DNA of 64,000 nt, taken from the NCBI GenBank assembly GCA_965277855.1, contig OZ255847.1, positions 5,084,001 to 5,148,000 of the forward strand, written 5' to 3'. This document shows, piece after piece, positions 62,045 to 64,000 of the stretch (position 1 is its first letter; the number at the start of each line of letters is the position of its first letter). Under the pieces are notes generated by a model that saw nothing but the letters and a program-made list of their open reading frames with translations, searched no databases and had not been told where the DNA came from. The stretch comes from Bog-105 sp965277855. GTDB taxonomy: Bacteria; Acidobacteriota; Terriglobia; Bryobacterales; Bryobacteraceae. The translations under genes were made by a program, and so were the position numbers.

Positions 62045-63169
62045 ATGCGTTCTCTACTCAAAATGCAACGTCGCTGGCGCGAAGCCCGCATGTTTGCGCG
62101 CGCCATGGTTTCTCCCCATCATCCGGTTCTCGCCCAGATCATTCCCATACGCCGCTGCAACCTCGCTTGTACTTACTGCAACGAGTACGACAAAGATTCC
62201 CGACCTGTCCCCACCGCAGAAATGCTGTGCCGCATCGACAAACTCGGTGAGCTAGGCACCAGCATCATTACATTCAGCGGCGGCGAGCCCACTCTCCATC
62301 CCGACCTCGATCTGCTGATCCGCCGCGTCCGTCAGCAAGGCGCAATTGCGACCTTAATTACAAACGGTTACTTTCTAGTGCCGGACCGTATCAAGCGCCT
62401 GAACGACGCTGGCCTCGACTATTTACAAATCAGCATCGATAATGTGCAGCCCGACGACGTCTCCAAAAAGAGCTTGAAGGTGCTCGACCAGAAACTGCAG
62501 TGGCTGGCTCAACACGCCGATTTCGACGTCACTATCAACTCCGTTCTCGGCAGCGACATCCGCCAACCGGAAGATGCCTATTCGATTGCCGCCCGTGCCC
62601 GCGAACTCGGTTTCAACAGCACGGTTGGCATCCTCCACGACGGCGGCGGTCAACTAGCGCCGCTTCAAACCACCCAGCGAAGCGTCTACGACCGCATACT
62701 TGGCCTCGGCACCGGGCTTTTTTCGTTTGCCCATCTGGACGCGTTCCAGCAAAACACTATCCGCGGACTGCCCAATCCCTGGCATTGCCCGGCGGGCGGG
62801 CGCTTTCTGTATATTTGTGAAGACGGGCTCGTCCATTACTGTTCGCAGCAGCGCGGGGCACCCGCCATTCCGCTTGCCGAATACGGGACGGCAGACCTCA
62901 TTCGCGAAGCCGCCAAACCGAAAGGCTGCGCTCCCTTTTGCACCATTTCCTGCGTTCATCAAACCGCCATGCTCGATGGCTTTCGCACGAAGCCTCGCGA
63001 GACGCTGGCCGGCATCATCGATCGCCGTAAACAGCGCGACCCCGACTGGCGCACCCCACCCTCAATCCGTGTGTTGCAGGCCATGTTTCTCGAGAATTCA
63101 CACGCCCGTGATTTCTTTGGAGCGATCGCCCTACGTCTGTTTCGCGCCAAACCTACCTCAAACCACTAG
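62045..63169 (+). CDS. Radical SAM protein
   Basis: A 374-residue enzyme. IIPIRRCNLACTYCNEYDK has the CxxxCxxC cluster motif, with SGGEPTLHPDLDLLI for SAM binding. C-terminal cysteines (HCPAGGRFLYICEDGLVHYCSQQRG, KGCAPFCTISC) indicate an auxiliary cluster domain of the SPASM/twitch type. The peptide or small-molecule substrate is unknown; the nearby lipoprotein and small protein do not identify it. Confidence 0.82.
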   Translation: MRSLLKMQRRWREARMFARAMVSPHHPVLAQIIPIRRCNLACTYCNEYDKDSRPVPTAEMLCRIDKLGELGTSIITFSGGEPTLHPDLDLLIRRVRQQGAIATLITNGYFLVPDRIKRLNDAGLDYLQISIDNVQPDDVSKKSLKVLDQKLQWLAQHADFDVTINSVLGSDIRQPEDAYSIAARARELGFNSTVGILHDGGGQLAPLQTTQRSVYDRILGLGTGLFSFAHLDAFQQNTIRGLPNPWHCPAGGRFLYICEDGLVHYCSQQRGAPAIPLAEYGTADLIREAAKPKGCAPFCTISCVHQTAMLDGFRTKPRETLAGIIDRRKQRDPDWRTPPSIRVLQAMFLENSHARDFFGAIALRLFRAKPTSNH

Positions 63170-63190
63170 CCGCAAGTTACGATGTCTTGA

Positions 63191-63523
63191 GTGACCCGAA
63201 TATCCTGCTTAGGCTTCCTCCTCCTTCTCGCCTCGTGCGGCGCTCCCAAATCCACCATTCCTTCTCTCAACCCGCAACAGGCCAACGAACTCCTTCACTA
63301 CAACAACAAAGCGCAGGACTGGCTCAAATACGTCCGCAAGCAGAATGCCGCCTGCGACTATCGCATCGACCTGCCCGACCAAACCAATCACCCGCCACAG
63401 CTCGATCTGGATCACATCGTCATGTGCGGCGCCCGCCCCAGTCCCAAGGAGTTCGACGCCACCGTCACCTTCATCTACGACACCAATAAGAAAAGCTGGA
63501 TCATTTCGCGCTTTTCCAGTTAA
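63191..63523 (+). CDS. Small lipoprotein
   Basis: A 110-residue protein with a type II signal peptide, LGFLLLLASCGAPKS, with lipobox LASC. The rest is a short beta-rich domain (LDHIVMCGARPSPKEFDATVTFIYDTNKKSWIISRFSS) of unknown family. Start GTG 63191. It follows the radical SAM gene. Confidence 0.65.
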   Translation: MTRISCLGFLLLLASCGAPKSTIPSLNPQQANELLHYNNKAQDWLKYVRKQNAACDYRIDLPDQTNHPPQLDLDHIVMCGARPSPKEFDATVTFIYDTNKKSWIISRFSS

Positions 63524-63577
63524 GCGGCCCGGCTTGGCAAGTAGAAGAACACCGCTATACTGAGAGGGTTACAAAAC

Positions 63578-64000
63578 GTGAGTATTCGCCTCTTGACTCT
63601 CTTGCTGGCTGTTGTCGTGGCCTGTCCGGCTTTGCCGCCGACGATTGGCATAGCTTCGGCCTTCGGCAGTTTTGTAGTAAACAGTAACCGCGTCGATGGT
63701 AATGCCAATCTGTTCGAAGGCTCGGAATTGAAAACCGGTAAGGCTTCGAGCGAAGTGCTCCTCAGAAACGGGGCGGCCCTTACGCTCGGCATCGATTCGT
63801 CCGGCACCATCTATGCCGATCATTTACTGCTGCAGGAAGGCGCGACGAAGGTCGACAACATGAATGGGTACAGCGTTCATGCCGCGGATTACCGAATTGA
63901 CCAGGGCCAGCCCGCTTCGCAAGCCGTCGTGCGCATCGAAGAAGACATGGTGGAAGTGGCGGCGCTCTCGGGTTCGCTAAACGTTTTCGACCGCCAGGGC
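63578..64000 (+). CDS. FecR-like domain protein (3' end outside window)
   Basis: An exported protein; 141 codons are seen before the window ends. The signal peptide runs to about residue 25. The body, FGSFVVNSNRVDGNANLFEGSELKTGKASSEVLLRNGAALTLG, resembles FecR-domain proteins, which often carry regulatory or structural beta-sandwich domains. GTG 63578 has GAGAGGG about 10 bases upstream. A larger protein is expected downstream. Confidence 0.65.
   Translation, partial: MSIRLLTLLLAVVVACPALPPTIGIASAFGSFVVNSNRVDGNANLFEGSELKTGKASSEVLLRNGAALTLGIDSSGTIYADHLLLQEGATKVDNMNGYSVHAADYRIDQGQPASQAVVRIEEDMVEVAALSGSLNVFDRQG

Overview
The window reads as chromosomal DNA of a Gram-negative, probably Solibacter/Bryobacter-like acidobacterium. 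This rests on four things: a secreted NHL-type protein ending in what looks like the Solibacter-expanded C-terminal domain (TIGR03437-like), a PadR gene followed by a long MacB-type orphan permease of the kind expanded in Acidobacteria, an outer-membrane assembly operon (BamA/TamA, TamB), and moderately high GC with many ATGA or TTGA start-stop overlaps. The placement is inferred from family content; no rRNA gene is present.

Layout. 1-4.5 kb: end of protoporphyrinogen oxidase, a SYLF protein, ddl and an S41 protease. 4.6-14.3 kb (minus strand): an envelope operon of a POTRA/beta-barrel protein, a SurA-like chaperone, TamB, a DUF2103-like protein and a cytochrome c/copper-monooxygenase/TPR protein. 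14.3-19.4 kb: a ThiF-family enzyme, then dnaK-dnaJ-hspR-PHA-system protein (minus strand), with a HAIR-like HspR operator over the dnaK promoter. 19.4-22.8 kb: modA, a Phd/PIN pair, and a formyltransferase coupled to a polysaccharide deacetylase. 22.8-30.9 kb (minus strand): a possible Tse2-type toxin pair, xerC, trmFO, an alcohol dehydrogenase, toxin-antitoxin debris, a methylmalonyl-CoA mutase catalytic subunit and two tandem Uma2 genes. 30.9-34.1 kb: feoA-feoB-trxB. 34.2-38.9 kb: a MerR-TPR fusion with a MocA-like enzyme, two VapBC modules, a LolA-like protein and a CPBP protease. 38.9-43.9 kb: a frameshifted DUF29 gene, a Cys/Met-metabolism PLP enzyme with a structured 5' leader, dxr, rseP and a cupin. 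43.9-50 kb: a frameshifted nucleotidyltransferase, a TetR gene with two operators, a membrane/SRPBCC gene broken by TGA, padR plus permease, and a degenerate rseP copy. 50-53.4 kb: glgC, pepA, smpB. 53.6-56.7 kb: a secretin, two pseudopilins and tRNA-Gln with gene debris at its 3' end. 57.3-64 kb: a PPi-type phosphofructokinase, a TIGR00300-type enzyme, queF, the NHL/Solibacter-domain protein, a small DUF2007-like protein, a radical SAM enzyme, a lipoprotein and the start of a FecR-like protein.

Most of the window is housekeeping (cell wall, isoprenoid, glycogen, glycolysis, proteostasis, envelope assembly) interrupted by small accessory patches. Those patches hold at least six toxin-antitoxin-like loci, two partial copies of genes that are intact elsewhere in the window, and three genes interrupted by a frameshift or stop. 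The most promising unexplained items are the structured leader before the PLP enzyme (about 40.71-40.80 kb), the HspR/HAIR switch lying inside the start of modA, the Tse2-like pair next to xerC, and the BamA-SurA-TamB-DUF2103 operon. No CRISPR array, prophage or complete insertion sequence was seen.
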